A stretch of DNA of 64,000 nucleotides from Cavia porcellus (taxonomy: Eukaryota; Chordata; Mammalia; Rodentia; Caviidae), in assembly GCF_034190915.1 (NCBI RefSeq), contig NW_026947485.1, positions 31,137,519 through 31,201,518 on the forward strand. The letters are read 5' to 3'. The position numbers and the translations under genes were made by a program. The notes beneath the pieces are model-generated. The model was given only the letters and a program-made list of their open reading frames with translations. It was not told where the DNA came from and did no database searches. Positions 34,740 to 47,167 of the stretch are shown here, piece after piece. The stretch's first letter is position 1, and every line of letters starts with the position of its first letter.

Positions 34740-37691
34740 AAGCTAAGTTTTAAAAACTCTATTTTTAAGGATCTCATTGCCTCCTAAGAGTGAAGCTAGG
34801 TCAGAATTTTCCTTAACTTGAAAATGAATAAACAACACCATTTCACCTAAAACACTGCAAAATTCCAAGATAGCCAAACTCAATTTCTTATTAGAAAACA
34901 TCTCAGTTTATCTAACAGTCAATACAAGGGGTAATCAAAAGATATGGTGAATATTTAGGGTTTTTTCAAATTACAATAAAAACACATTGCCAAAATGATG
35001 GGATGAGTGTATTTGGAATAAGGATTATTTTGAGGGGAATTAATGATACTGGATCTCTCACTGTAATAGCCCTTTAAAATTTCAGTTTTCACCATATTTT
35101 ATGGCCACTTCACACTAATCAAAAGTTTACTGTAGTTATTATCCAATAAAAATGTCACAATGTGTCCTCATCCACTTCACTCACTGCAGCAGGTCCCAGG
35201 AGACTTCTGGATGTCCTCCAAAGTCAAAATGATCATGAAAGGTAAATGTCTTCAACTGACTCAGGACATCTAGGCAGCAACGACAGTTCAACTAAAGATA
35301 TTCACAGAAAGGGGCTTCCAAATCTTCAGAAATTAGAAAGAAAGATGGGACAATTTTGTTCGAAGTGAAGGGGGTCTCTTCTGAACGAGGTTAATGGCAA
35401 TGTGTCTTCCCTCTATAATAAAAATTTTAAAACATAAACATTCACCATATTTTTGATCACATCTCATGTGAATGAATATGTACAGAGTGCAGATACTCTG
35501 CTGGGAGCTGTGACTATGTGACTGAATGCCATAGGCAAAAGTTTCTATCCTAGAGCTCATGTTGCTCTTCTTAAGGACTTCTGGAGTGAATTAAAGCATT
35601 AACAAATTGTTGACATGAAGAATAAACTAGTGTCCTTCACTAACTGGGTGTAGTAAGCAATGTGATAAAAACTAAATTAAAAAAATACCACATGAAGAAT
35701 TTTACAGTATTCTTTTCTTCCTGAAGCACCAATGTTCCTGAATGTTTTCACTGTTGTTCTGATTGTAATGAGCAGGAATTTGATATTCATTTGTCTTGTG
35801 GAAATGGTTCTCTGGAAACCATCTCGCAAGGGGAAAATATCTTTTCTGGGGAGATTCAGACACAGAGCTGTAAATGATTCTGGCAGGATGAGCATGGAAG
35901 AGAAAGGATATTAGCAATTGGAAAATGGCTTTGTTGCCAGAGGCTCTGTGTGATGACATTAGGAGCCATGTGATAGAATTAGACCTGAGGTTATGTGCAG
36001 GTCTGGTTAAGCTCAAGGCACCCAATAACCCACAGTAAGTTGATTGTAAGACAGCCGTAGAGGCAGATGAATGCACTTTTCATCATCTTAAGGCTAGAAG
36101 TCTTATTTTGAAAACCCGGGTTTAGAGAGGGTGATGAGAAATCACACCTACAATCCTAGAGGATCACAAGGGCTCATTCCCACCCACCCCATCCTTCAGG
36201 ATTTGTCTCTGGCCCGATCACATGGTACCTTCTCACTTGGAAAAGATCCCGGGGAAGGGAACAAGAAGAAAAGAGGCAGGAAGAAGAGGAGAAACACCAA
36301 GGCAGGACTTCTCTGCTTTGCAAGTGATTTGGATGCTGTTGGCTGTGTCCTTAGACACCCGCCTGCCTGGGCACCTGGGATCCATTTTCCATCTGGCTCT
36401 AGTCATCTCAGCCAAACTGAGGATTGTTTGTTGTTGGTGATGGTTTTTTTTTCTCCTTAAATTTCCCATTAATTTTCTCCTGCCTAAGGTTTGTTTTCTT
36501 TCCTATACTGCAAATTTTGAATAAATTCATTGGTTGCTCACAGGCATAAACTGCTTCAACAGAGCCAAAAACATCTTCAGACCATAAACATGTTGGTTCA
36601 CCTGTAAATTTGCATTTGCTCCAAAAACATTTAAAAGAGCTGTGCTTTTTAGCCTCGAGCATGCCCTTCTCTTCCTGGGACTAATAGGCCTCACAGCACA
36701 GGTCCCACAGCTTTTCCAGAGAGCTGTCCCCAAAATCTGATAGAAGAACAGGGTAGTGTCGTGCATCAGGAAAGAGATTAAGCTGGCTGTCTGGTTTCTA
36801 TTAAGAACTTTCTGATTTTTTTTTATACCAAGGCACATGTATATTTTCATAAAATAGGAATTATAATCTTGGACATTGAAAATAAATACATTTCGTGTTT
36901 TCTAATTTATGATTGGCTGTATCTGTAAATGGTTTTACTTGGTTTGATTTATGCTTTGTTTTGCTTAATAAAAAAAAAAAAAAAAAAAAGCCTGGCTCCT
37001 TTAAGAAGCTAGAAGCTGTGATGTTGAATCAAGCTGAGTCATTCACCCAGAGAATTAGGAACAGCTGGGGCAGATACTAGAGGTAACAACAGAGGGGAAT
37101 GGAATGCCTCTCTAGGAAATGGTCCAATACTTGGACCCCAATTAGAGTAGGGACATTTTCACAGGGACCCTGTTGGTCATGATGGGGGACCAAGTCCCTG
37201 TGCACTGTAAAGCAAGGGTTTCTCTGGGCTGGAGACCAGATTTTGGTATCCCTCAGCAAAGGAGCCAGTGGGCTAGCACCCTGTCACCTATCTTGTTCTT
37301 TAGCGGGTGGTGGCTCACAGGTTACCCTCTTCATACAATTCAGTGGCTACCAAATGCCCATTGTGGTCCTAGAGGGCTGATCACCTTACGAGTGGATCAC
37401 CTTAAGACAATGTTGCGCAAGTTGCTGAGACCAGTTATTGAGAAATAGAACTGCAGTGACTTAAAAGATGCTATTTAAAATTTATAATATGATGAGCTGA
37501 AGCAAAAAGACATAATATTTCCAGCATGGAAAAGAAAAAAAAGTACCAGTGATAAAACACTAGAGGAAAAAAAATGTTGAAAATTTGAAAGTGGCCATAT
37601 TTGTGCTATGTGTTAATGAGTTATTTTTGTGTTTCCTATATTCATATCTTCCTGTCATGTATTATTTGTTAGTGTGACATAAATAGCCATG
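34740..37691. other. Intergenic, no gene identified
   Basis: An AATAAA merges into an A-run of about 20 bases at about 36968-36989. Frames of about 105-125 residues at 35702-36076 and 36527-36850 (minus) and 36131-36460 (plus) have no recognisable family features. Confidence 0.35.
36966..36989 (+). repeat. Poly(A) run preceded by AATAAA
   Basis: TTAATAAA is immediately followed by a pure A-run. It could be the 3' tail of an unrecognised plus-strand retrocopy, or a simple homopolymer. Confidence 0.8.
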
Positions 37692-38120
37692 TGTTGGGAG
37701 CCACCACATTGCCGAGCCGCCGCATATAGCGATCATGTGGCCTGTGGTAAAGAGTAAAGCCTGAGTTAGATTACCCCTCCCATCGAGCACGTTAGTTTCC
37801 TGCTTACCGCGTAAACAACCCGCTCAATAATATGTTAGCCAATCAGCTTGCCTTGCTTACTTTAATGTGATTGGACACTGTATCCGTATATATACTGGTG
37901 CCACCCCTGGGGGGAAGTAGAAGCCCGGAAGGAGCCGCGGAGAGCGGACCGGTAGAGGCTTCGGAGCGAAGCACGGAAGGAGCCGCGGGGAGCGGACCAG
38001 AGGAGGCTTCGGCTGGGAGCGATCCCAGGGCAGGCTGTACGGAGAGAAAATAAAAGAAAAGGTTGTCCACTGCCAGACTTTGTCGTGTGTCCTTCCTGCC
38101 GGCCGGGAGCGACATCGACA
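37692..38120 (+). mobile_element. Solo class II (IAP/ERVK-like) LTR
   Basis: A 429-bp LTR starts TGTTGGGAGCC and ends GACATCGACA. It is flanked by a perfect 6-bp duplication GCCATG at 37686-37691 and 38121-38126, the length expected for class II retroviruses. CCAAT is at 37839-37843, an inverted CCAAT (ATTGG) at 37870-37874, a TATA-type box (TATATATA) at 37887-37894 and AATAAA at 38049-38054. Between TATA and AATAAA is a 48-bp-period near-tandem duplication (from 37926 and 37974). The high CpG content stands out from its surroundings. No retroviral coding sequence remains, so it is a recombined solo LTR. Frames at 37843-38172 and 37871-38053 are artefacts of its composition. Confidence 0.93.
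37926..38012 (+). repeat. 48-bp-period tandem duplication inside the LTR
   Basis: CGGAAGGAGCCGCGG begins at 37926 and again at 37974. About 39 bases of the second unit match the first with few differences, ending GAGGCTTCGG in both. Confidence 0.85.
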
Positions 38121-38504
38121 GCCATGTGTGGTCCATCCCCTGGTCAATGAGCACATGCTGTGTGCGTGGCACTTTACGGGGAAGCGAAAGGAGAACGTCT
38201 CAAGTCTTTACCTTGATCTGTCTCCTCCCAAAGCTATTTCAGCCCCAACCCTTCCCCAGAAGCTGAGCTTTTATTCTCTTCTCAAGGTCTGGGTACCTGT
38301 CTGGCCCTGTGAGCCCTGTGCTGGGCTCCCCAGTCCACCACTGGGGATCATCCTGGCCGCCATTCCTTCAAGCCTTTCTCAGTGGTCAGCTTCAGCAAGG
38401 CCTCTCCTGACACTCCGATTTTATGCCCCTGAGCCTGCCCACACTCCCTTAACCTCATTGGTTACATACATCTAAAAGAGCTGTGATCTCCCGCCAAGCT
38501 GTGA

Positions 38505-38600
38505 TGTCTTGGAGGTAGGAATTTTCATCGTGTTTTAGCTACCATCTAGAGCAGTGCTTGGCACATAATAGGCACTCAATAAATATAGGTGAGCTGAAGT
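38505..38600 (+). mobile_element. MIR 3' part
   Basis: GTGCTTGGCACATAATAGGC followed by ACTCAATAAATA is the conserved MIR core and tail. Confidence 0.75.
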
Positions 38601-41064
38601 CAGGTTCTCTTCCTCAAGCTGAATATTTATGATTCAGTATTTAAAACAGTAGGTATGAATATCAACCCACAAGTTCAGGTGATAAGAAGTATGCCTCCCT
38701 GTGGTGATCTTGATTTCATTGCCATCCACCTGAAGTTTCCACTGAACTGGGCAGGTGGCAACCCTCATCTCAGTTGTGTCTTCACAGATGCCCGGGGTTG
38801 TGGTCGGGGCTACAGAGTCTTAGCAGTGACCGAAAATTTGGGGAAGGGCTTTTGCCATGAGGCTATCCCATCCTTCCTGTCCCCATGGTCCTTTGTGCCT
38901 AGCATCCTCCTGTGCTCCAGAGGAAAACTGGAAAGCTCAATGCCTGTAGCTGAAGTCCCCTAGCTGCTCCAGCTGGCAGCTCTTTCCCTCTAGGGTCTGG
39001 CCTGGCTGCATCCCACCAGGAAGTAGAGGAACCCACAGAACTGGCTCCATGGGGGAAATTATCTCAAACCTGGCATTTCTTGTCTTTTTTGCAAAGCATT
39101 CTGTCTCCTCAGATACTCATTCCTGATAATACACAAATCACTAGCCCTTGATATTTTAATACACAATACATGAAGCCCTTGAGGAAGAGACCCTGACTTC
39201 AGTTAAATAATATTTAATGAGTACCTACTATGTGCCAAGCACTGTTCTAAATAATAGATATGCAACAAACAAGAGGACAGACCTTTTGGGCTTCTGGATT
39301 TTGGAAAACAAAAATCAGATCCACTCCCAGAATCCCTCTGCTTGTCATTCTGCTGCTCAGATCCCTGAGGCAAGGCCCCAAAGCACGGAGTCCATGGCTT
39401 GGGGCCAGAATGGCAAAAGAAAAGGGAAAGCTTTACACAAGTCTGACAGGAGGCAAGGACATGTATTCCAGGAGTAAAACAGAGCATGCACAGCAGAAAG
39501 TGGTTTTATTTGGAAGAATGGAGTGGAGAGAGGAACCAAAGAAGGCAGAAGGCTTAATAGCATTTTATAGTTTTAATTAGGCTTGAAGGCAGGGAAGGGT
39601 TTCATTTGGTGGAGTGCGATGAATAGTGTGGCAAGGAGAAAATGGGTGGTGTGTGCAGGGAGGTAAACAATCTCGTGTGACGGGATGCATTTGAGCAGTG
39701 GGAAAAGAAATCAGAAAGGTTCATGGAGCCAGTTGGTGGCAGGCCTTCAAAGCTGGGGTCCCAGGAGGGGAGTTCACGCCATCCAGTCAGCACTTGGCAG
39801 CCCTGGAGTCGGGCTGAGCAGATGGAGTCGTGCATTAGAAACTGAAGCAGCAGCCCCATCGAGGGGGGCTGGAGGAGAAGCCTGGTAGAAAGCTAGAAGC
39901 AGGGAGGCCTTCCGGTAGCCTCTGCAGTGGTCTAGAAACTGACGGGAAAGGAAAGAGAGGAAAAGGTGCTGCTGAAGTAGAGCAGAGAGCCTGCAGCTGC
40001 GGGATAAATAGAAGAGGACAAGAGGAAACAGTGACTGAGGACGGTCAGGTTCTCAGCAGACTGGAGAATCGCAGAGACTTACATTTCAAATAACATACAC
40101 ATGAGGACCTGTCCTGTGCTCCAGCCTAACATACACGAAGTTTTCCCAGGGACAGCCAAGGCGATCTGCTGGATTGGAGGGAGAGGTGACCAGTCTGTCA
40201 TATTGAATTGAAGTTTTCGTGAGCTGCAGCGGTGGGCAGGGAGTTCAAAAGAGAGGTCAGGATGTTGAGTGATGGGGAGAGAATGAGGGTCCTGATGCTG
40301 CTGTGGAGCCAAGGCGGGCTTGCTGGTGTCTGCTCAGTCCCTTGGAAGACCAATCATGCGCTGAGAGAAGTGGGTGCCTTGGAGCTTGAGCTCGGACACA
40401 GCTCCATGGCAGAAAAAGTGTCCGTTGCTGAAGGACAGAAGAGCAGCCTCCTGCTGGTTCATGTTTGCTCTCTCTCTGGAAGTCTGGGGCGGAAGGAATG
40501 TAAGTCTGAGCTGGGCACCTTAGCAGTTTAGTAAGATTCCATCTCAAAAGATATGGGAAGAAATAACGTCTTAGCCTTTAGATTGGATCTCCAGTTGGAA
40601 GCATAATTGTTTTTATGCTCTTGGAGTTTTGCTAGAAAATTTTCTTCCTTACTTACAGTTCCTTACTTACAGCAACTTCATTAGGAAGTTGCTCTTCAGA
40701 AATTTTGTAAGATGCCAGAATCTCTCATCATGATACACATGGGAAAAAGTAGCCAGCTACTCGGAGCCCGCCTTCCCCGCTCCTGTGCTATGTTTCCTGG
40801 TGTTGAGATTCTGTCCCCAAACAAGTTCCCCACCGCTTGTTGTCTACTCCAAATGCCATCACTAGCTTCGCTTGGTGGCATTGTTTGGGCAGACGTGGAG
40901 AAACAGTCACAAATACCAGCAATGTTTAGAGTGTTCAAGGTGGTTATTGGGCCAGCTCCAGAGCTTGGAGGAGGTGTGAGCCCTAAACTCACTGTCCTCT
41001 CTGGAGAGGTTATCAAATGCTGCACCAAATGGTTCAAGAACTCATCTCTTTTTAACTTTTTCTC

Positions 41065-41190
41065 AGATTTTTTTATTTTGTATTTTTTTGCTACTTAGGG
41101 TTAAATCCATTAAATTGCTAAGTTATCAGGGCTGCACTTAAACTTTAGATCCTCTTGCCTCGGCCTCCCAGAGTACTGGGATTACAACAT
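41065..41190 (-). mobile_element. B1 SINE, antisense, diverged
   Basis: A T-run, AAATTGCTAAGTTATCAGGG, CTCTTGCCTCGGCCTCCCAG and TACTGGGATTACAAC follow the antisense B1 order. Confidence 0.7.
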
Positions 41191-41487
41191 TTAGCTCTTT
41201 TGGAGTCTTTTCTAAGTCTTTCACACTGCCTCTAGATTCTGACTTTTTCTTTTCATCTTATACTACCTGCTGATAATGTAGGGATTATCACAGAGCAAGA
41301 AGTAGGAGAGAATAACACACACCTCTATGCGAGTGCTAGGACTAGTAGTTAAAAACCATCTGATTTAAGTTATCATAGCTGGACATATACATCTAATAAC
41401 ATAGGATTATTTAATTCTTTTTCTGTTCCTTGTAATTCTTCTCAATTGAATATGTGACTGTCAACTCCTTTTACTGTATTAAAGATG

Positions 41488-41532
41488 AGATAGAGACAGA
41501 GACAGAGAGACAGAGACAGAGAGAGAGAGATA
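41488..41532 (+). repeat. (GAGACA)n / GA-rich simple repeat
   Basis: GAGACAGAGACAGAGAG units repeated over about 45 bases, degenerating to GA dinucleotides. Confidence 0.9.
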
Positions 41533-43018
41533 GTTGACTGAAGAATTGGAAATAACAGAAAATTCGGAAATGGGGTTTAGAGTCACATGGTCCCTGGCTG
41601 GTGACTCTTCCTTGTCTCTCTAACCAGCCAGTGATGCTCCATGGAGCCTGGTTTGATTATATGCCAAAAGACAATTCCACTTCTCTTGACAGAAGACTCT
41701 AGAACTTTAGGGGCACATTCTGAGGCTCCAACCTAACAAAAATGAAGGTTTTCTAGGAACAGAGACACTCACTTGAGAGCACAGTGATGTACTAGGGATT
41801 CCATTTCCCTTGCCCTGTACAGTCCTACCAGGGGAAACGCATCCCCCTGAAATTTTATTCTGAACAAACAACCTCATGTGAATGAACAAATCCTTTCTCC
41901 ATCTCTTCCTCCATTTTGTTTGAGGTTTTCATTTTTCAATACAACATCATTCAAAGCCTTTTTTGTTAGAAACTATACATGCTTTTTTAAAAAAAGGTTG
42001 TTTATTTTTTTTTTTTTTCCTCCAAAGCTTCTGGCATTTCCCTCTAGTGAGTCATATCATGGAACCATTTCAAGATATCCTCCTTAAAGAATGTTCCCCT
42101 TCCCAGGGGAAATGGGGAATTGGTAAAGGACAGCCTGCCCCAGCATGCCCCTGTCCAGCATGTGTAGACTTTAGTAAAGGAATTCCATGTCACACACCAC
42201 CCAGCCCAGTCGATGGACTTTCAAAGAGATGACCTTCTTCTAGATCTTTCCCTGGTTCTCTAGAGACAAAATGGGGTAAAGGAAAGTATTATAGAAATTT
42301 AAAATGGTCAGTTGCAATTGCAACAAAAAAACTAAACTATTAGGAGAAGGAGGATAAAAATCAGAAGAGAGAAGGCAGATGCACGAGGTGCCCAGAATCT
42401 CATCACTCCTGTCCGTTAGAGCCCTCACCAGCGCTGCTCATTTCCTGAAAGTCTCCAGGCTGCTCCTCATTCACTGGGTCAAGTGACTATCACTGCTTGC
42501 TCTTGCACAGTACTTTGGACCTTCTCTATTAAAGCCATGTCACAGTGGGATTAGAGCTCTTCGTGCAGTGCTCACTCCCTGACACACACTCTCTCTCACC
42601 CAGAAAGTCTGCAGGGCAGGGCAGGGGTAGATTTGCCTCTGTCTGTGTCGGTAGCACAGAGGTCCTGTCCATCACCTAGACGGTTCTCTGTGGCTCACAA
42701 TGATGGAAGATATTTAAGTATGATTGAATTAAGCATTCAAGGAACTTCTGTTCACAGGGCTGATGGATAGAAATACTAGGTCTCCGTCTTCTCTATGCAT
42801 ACAATTCTCTCTTTCGGCCCTCTCACTCAGGTTCTTTTTCCTGTTTGATTCATGTATTAAAATGTAATGTATCATCAGAAATTTCTGAATGAGTTTTTAT
42901 TGTATAATTCATTGAGAAATTAGGAAAACTGCCCAGGAATATTGCTGTTACATGGCAAGCTGAAGAAGTAGTCTTTCACCCTTTGCTAAGGTTTGACATC
43001 TGCACATGATAAGCATTT

Positions 43019-43112
43019 TTTTTTTTCTCTTTTTATCGGTACTGGGGATCGAACTGGTGACCGCCTGCTTGCAAGGCAGGTGCTTATGCCGCTGAGCTAA
43101 ATCCCCAGCCCC
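43019..43112 (-). mobile_element. ID SINE, antisense, with target-site duplication
   Basis: A near-perfect ID element in reverse: its tail at the left (TTTTTATCGGTAC), B box and A box to the right. The anticodon arm CCTGC-CTTGCAA-GCAGG is intact on the minus strand. Flanks CATGATAAGCATTTTT (from 43005) and CATGATGAGCATTTTT (from 43113) form a duplication with one mismatch. Confidence 0.92.
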
Positions 43113-43259
43113 CATGATGAGCATTTTTTGGCTCTCAGCTGTTGGGCTCCCAGGTGCCCTTTTTTCTAGCAACAACACCAGCTTTCTTTTGGTGGGGGTC
43201 GTTGTCACTTCCCCATTGGGTACATTCTTGGTACTGGAACGAGTTACCAGGGATCAGGA

Positions 43260-44429
43260 CTAGGTGTGGTATGCAACTGTTAAAGAAAAGTTTTTACTTT
43301 TTATCTTTATGCAGTGAATAACTCTTACTTTTGGTATTTGAAAATTAGCAGTTTAAGAAAAAGATTTATATTTGCCCAAGAGATCTGGCTATATGCAACA
43401 GATTCCTGTGAAATCCATTTAAGCTGCACGCACAGCTCTGGCCTCTTTGTCAAACACACAGAGCCCAGGGGAACGCACTGCCCGAGTCCCACTCCTGAGG
43501 TTGCCAGAAATCCCTTTAAAATGATTGAACAGCTGTCTTTCCCTGGGTTCTAGCAGATATAAATCATGACGGTCTGCTTTTAATGCCTAGGCTTTGTGTT
43601 TAGGGGCAACTAAATTAATTACTTTCAGATTTCTTTTCTGAGATTTTTTTTAAAAAGTGATAACCACTACAGTGTGCAAGAAAAAGTAAACACATCTGTG
43701 TAGGTAGCTCTCATCCAGCGCCAGCGGAGGGAACAGCCTTGGCCAATCAGCTCTGCGCTGTCCTTGTTAATTGGAGGTCGGCTCCAGGGCCCCATGGGAG
43801 GTTTCTGAGCCTAGAACTAGGGGTTTTGATGTCCTAAAACTGACACTTGTATCAACAGCTATGAGAGCAGGGGTGTTTTTATTCACAAGAAGAAAGGAAG
43901 GGGCCCCAGACTTTCTGCAAGTCAGGGTCTAAGTCAAGAAACTTGTTATAAGATCTTGGGCCTTTGTTTCTGGCTGTATCTGCCATGTTTTTGGTGGCAT
44001 GAGAAAAGATAATTTGAGAACTTCTTGTTAATAATTAAATGAGGGTGCTTAGTAATTTCCAGAGAATCACAATTCAAATGTGCATTAGCTCATCTTGGGT
44101 GGAGGGTATCTTGCCTATGAAGTTTCCAAAAATCTGATTTGCAAAACTTTCAAAATAAAGCACATTGTATAACCACTGCTTCTTTCCTTTCCTCCTTCCT
44201 TCTCTGCCTCCTTCTCTGCCTCCCTCCCTTCCTACTCCTTCTATTCTCTTCCCCCTCTTCTTGGTTCTTCTTTGATGCTTTTAAACTTTCAGAAGATTGC
44301 TATGCAATTAAAGCTACTTTTCAATTAGACTTTTTCTGTCCTCTGAAGCAATGGTCTCTAATTTTTTTTGCTGTCAATCCTATGATTGAAACTTTGGGAA
44401 CGGTAGTTAGAACTTTTGCATAACATGTG
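43260..44429. other. Intergenic, no gene seen
   Basis: A C/T-rich tract occurs near 44165-44265. No exon or named repeat was recognised. Confidence 0.4.
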
Positions 44430-44444
44430 CAAGGCCTTGGTTTA
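44430..44444. repeat. Target-site duplication, left copy (HAL1-like element)
   Basis: CAAGGCCTTGGTTTA, identical to 47925-47939. It abuts the T-run that is the antisense poly(A) tail. Confidence 0.95.
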
Positions 44445-44482
44445 TTTTTTTTTTTGTTTGTTTTGTTTTTTAAGTTTCTTTT

Positions 44483-44488
44483 TTTATT
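44483..44488 (-). terminator. Poly(A) signal of the HAL1-like element
   Basis: AATAAA on the minus strand, about 40 nt before the A-rich 3' tail that abuts the target-site duplication. Confidence 0.7.
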
Positions 44489-46081
44489 TAAAGAAAGACA
44501 AAACAAAATGGAAAATGGGTAAAAATAGTACATAGTTTCAAAGAAAAAAATAAATCACTTGTTGATGTTTATATATTGTCCTCTTACAAATAATTGTAAT
44601 CAAGTCATCAAGATACAAAAGTGGAACATATAACTGGGAATTCAAACAGGGAGATTGCAAATAGTTCTGTTCAACTATCCAACAAAAACTTAGTATTATG
44701 GCTATCAATCCTATACACTTAAACATGTATGCATTCATCCATATCTTCATTTATGTTGAGATTAAATAAACTAAAGCAGACTAAAATCGCTTTGACCAAG
44801 ATTATTAGTATTGTTGGATTTCACATCATGACACTCCGGAATCAGCACTGGGTACCATAGTGCCTTTTTTTCCTTCAAAGCGTTTGTTCATTTCATCATG
44901 TGTCATAAGATCAGTTCTCGTAAACTGTTTATAGGTTTTACGCAAGCTTGAGTCTTAACATGTATTTCTGTTTTTTCCATATTAAAGAGAGAAACAGAGC
45001 AAAGCAGGACATAAAAAAAACACATATTTCCATAGACACCTAAAACTAAAAAGACATGTATAACTGCTGTACAAGGAGTTCTACCATGGTTACTGTGTTG
45101 TTTCTTGTTATCATCAATAGAATTGGCTATATCATCAGATAAAGTATAACTGAATGTATTAGTACATAAGAGTATTAATAGAAATACAACTTCATAGATA
45201 GTGTAGAACTATAAAAACATGTAGTCATCAAATCAGAACGGGTATCATAGTGAATCACTATCATTTTCAGTATAGTTGTCTATACTCTCTGACTTGATAC
45301 TATCAACCTAACAGTTTTGAATAAAATCTGTCAATAACAAGCAGCAACCAAACAAATCAGATTTAACTAAGATCAGTCATGATGTAACAGTATAAGTTAT
45401 ACAGGGATCCAGATTAAGTTAATAGGAAATTAAAGATGATTACTGTGCTATATCCTGATAATTTTAGGATAGCTGCCTGTGCCCTCAGATCTAGTCCTTA
45501 TATACAAACTAGGATGGAATAAGTTATATCTAAGCAGAGTGGTACGACTAATATGGGTTTTAATTCCTGATACACTATTAACAATATCTTCTGTTGTCTT
45601 TTAAGACTATTCCTCCCCTTTCACTCCCCCAGGATTTACTGTGTATTTTTGGGTCTCCCCAACACCCTCAGGTTTATATTGGGGGGGCAACCTACTATTT
45701 ACCTAAGTGTTTCTGAACTTTTTCACTCCTGGACTTGATCTCTAGTTGTATTTCTTTACTTATTAAAGCCTGTCTTTCCAACCTATCCATAAATACTGGT
45801 CCAATTGCCCCTATTACTCTCTGGTTCCCTATCACATAGAGATCTGTTTTCTCATATTTGATTTTGGTCCATATATCCTTCTTCAGGTTAATTATATTTC
45901 CTGTAAAGAGCTCTCAGTGGATCCTACCATTTGATCCACACTGCCTTTTTTTCCCTTAATTTAGTGTATGTAGGTCATCTATATTAGAAATTATATCCAG
46001 CCTTCTCTGCCTCATTTCTGTTGTGCTCTTTTTCCATCATTAGTTGTTTGTTTGTCTTCTTCATTTTGCTTTTTGCTCCAT

Positions 46082-47167
46082 TCACTGGGGTCTCTCTGCT
46101 GCTGTTCCTGAAATCCTGGTGCTTTTCTCTCTCTTTAGAATGTCCTGTAGTATTCTCTGTAGAACTGCATTGGTGGTTGCGAATTCCCCTAGTTCCTCTA
46201 TATCTTGGAAGGTTCTTGTTTCTCCATTAATTTCCAGGGACACTTTTTCAGGGTACATCAATCTTGGCTGGAGGTTATTTTCTTTCAAGCCTTGGAATAT
46301 TTCACTCCACTCTGTTCTCGATTTGATGGTTTGTGCCGAGAAGTCTGCCATAATTCTGATGGGTTTTCCCTTGTAGGTAATCTGTTTCTTGTCTCTGACA
46401 GCTTTTAATATTCTGTTCTTATATTGGATTTCTGGGATCTTGATTATTATATGCCTGGGTATGGTTCTGTTTTGGTTGTAGGTGGCTGGAGTTCTGTATG
46501 CTTCATACATCTGAGTATCTTTTCCTTTTCCTGTGTTTGAGAAGTTCTCTTTAATTATTTCTGTGAATAACCTTTGTAATTCCTTTGTTTGTACCCCTGC
46601 TTCTTCATTCACATTCTTTATTCTTAAGTTATTCTTAAGATCCTCTTGTTGTCCTTTAGCCTTTGTATTGTTACTGCTTGTTTCCTTGTTATTTTTAAGA
46701 AATTTTTCCTTTCATGATCCCACATTGCAAACCTGTCCTCTAGTTCGGATAATCTTTCCTTAGTTTCTTTCAAACAGTTTTGCCAGCTTTCAATGGAATT
46801 TTTAATTTCCTGGTAATCTCTTTGAATCTGCTTCATGTATTCTATGTTTTCTTTATTTTCTTTATCAAACAATTCTCCCCCTTTGTTTGTGTTCTTCCCT
46901 TCTTCTATGTTTTTTCTCTGATGTGCTTAGCATTTCTTAAATTATTCTACTTATATCTTGTTTTACTTGGTTAAATACTTCACTTTTGAACTCGTCCATG
47001 AGGTCCTGAAGATATCACTTTATGTCTATTGGTGCCGTGTCTGATATTGCATGTTTGCTGTCCTCATTCTCCTTTGCATTTAACTTTCCTGGATCAATGT
47101 TCTCAGGTTTAGGGACTGGGGACCCTTTCTTGTTGCTTCCTCTTCTCATATTTCTTGTTTCTTCCAT
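46082..47167 (-). pseudogene. L1-type ORF1 homologue, disrupted
   Basis: About 362 codons from an ATG at 47167 to a stop at 46082-46084. The N-terminal and middle part (about 46624-46900) is Lys/Glu-rich, predicted coiled coil. The C-terminal 176 residues (46082-46612) contain PRHIIIKIPE and LKAVRDKKQITYKGKPIRI, the RNA-recognition and C-terminal domains of L1 ORF1p. In the frame of the ATG there are a TGA at 47015-47017 and a TAA at 46937-46939. Frameshifts occur near the A-runs at about 46904 and 46695. It is therefore inactive in this copy. The known role of the family is to coat L1 RNA as a trimer. Confidence 0.9.

Larger units (their letters stand above)
38127..43004. other. Intergenic, GC-richer, no gene identified
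   Basis: Apart from the MIR tail at 38505, the B1 remnant at 41065 and the GA tract at about 41490, this block has many overlapping frames on both strands (for example 38080-38475, 40257-40547, 40712-41098). None shows a recognisable domain or a consistent splice pattern. Confidence 0.35.

Noticed and set aside
37843..38172. Overlapping frames of 87-109 codons in the 37.8-38.2 kb region
   Set aside because: They lie inside the solo LTR and its duplicated CpG-rich unit. They are not retroviral genes.
40232..41098. Cluster of 96-128 codon frames at 40.2-41.1 kb
   Set aside because: Frames overlap on both strands without domain character, splice signals or conservation evidence.
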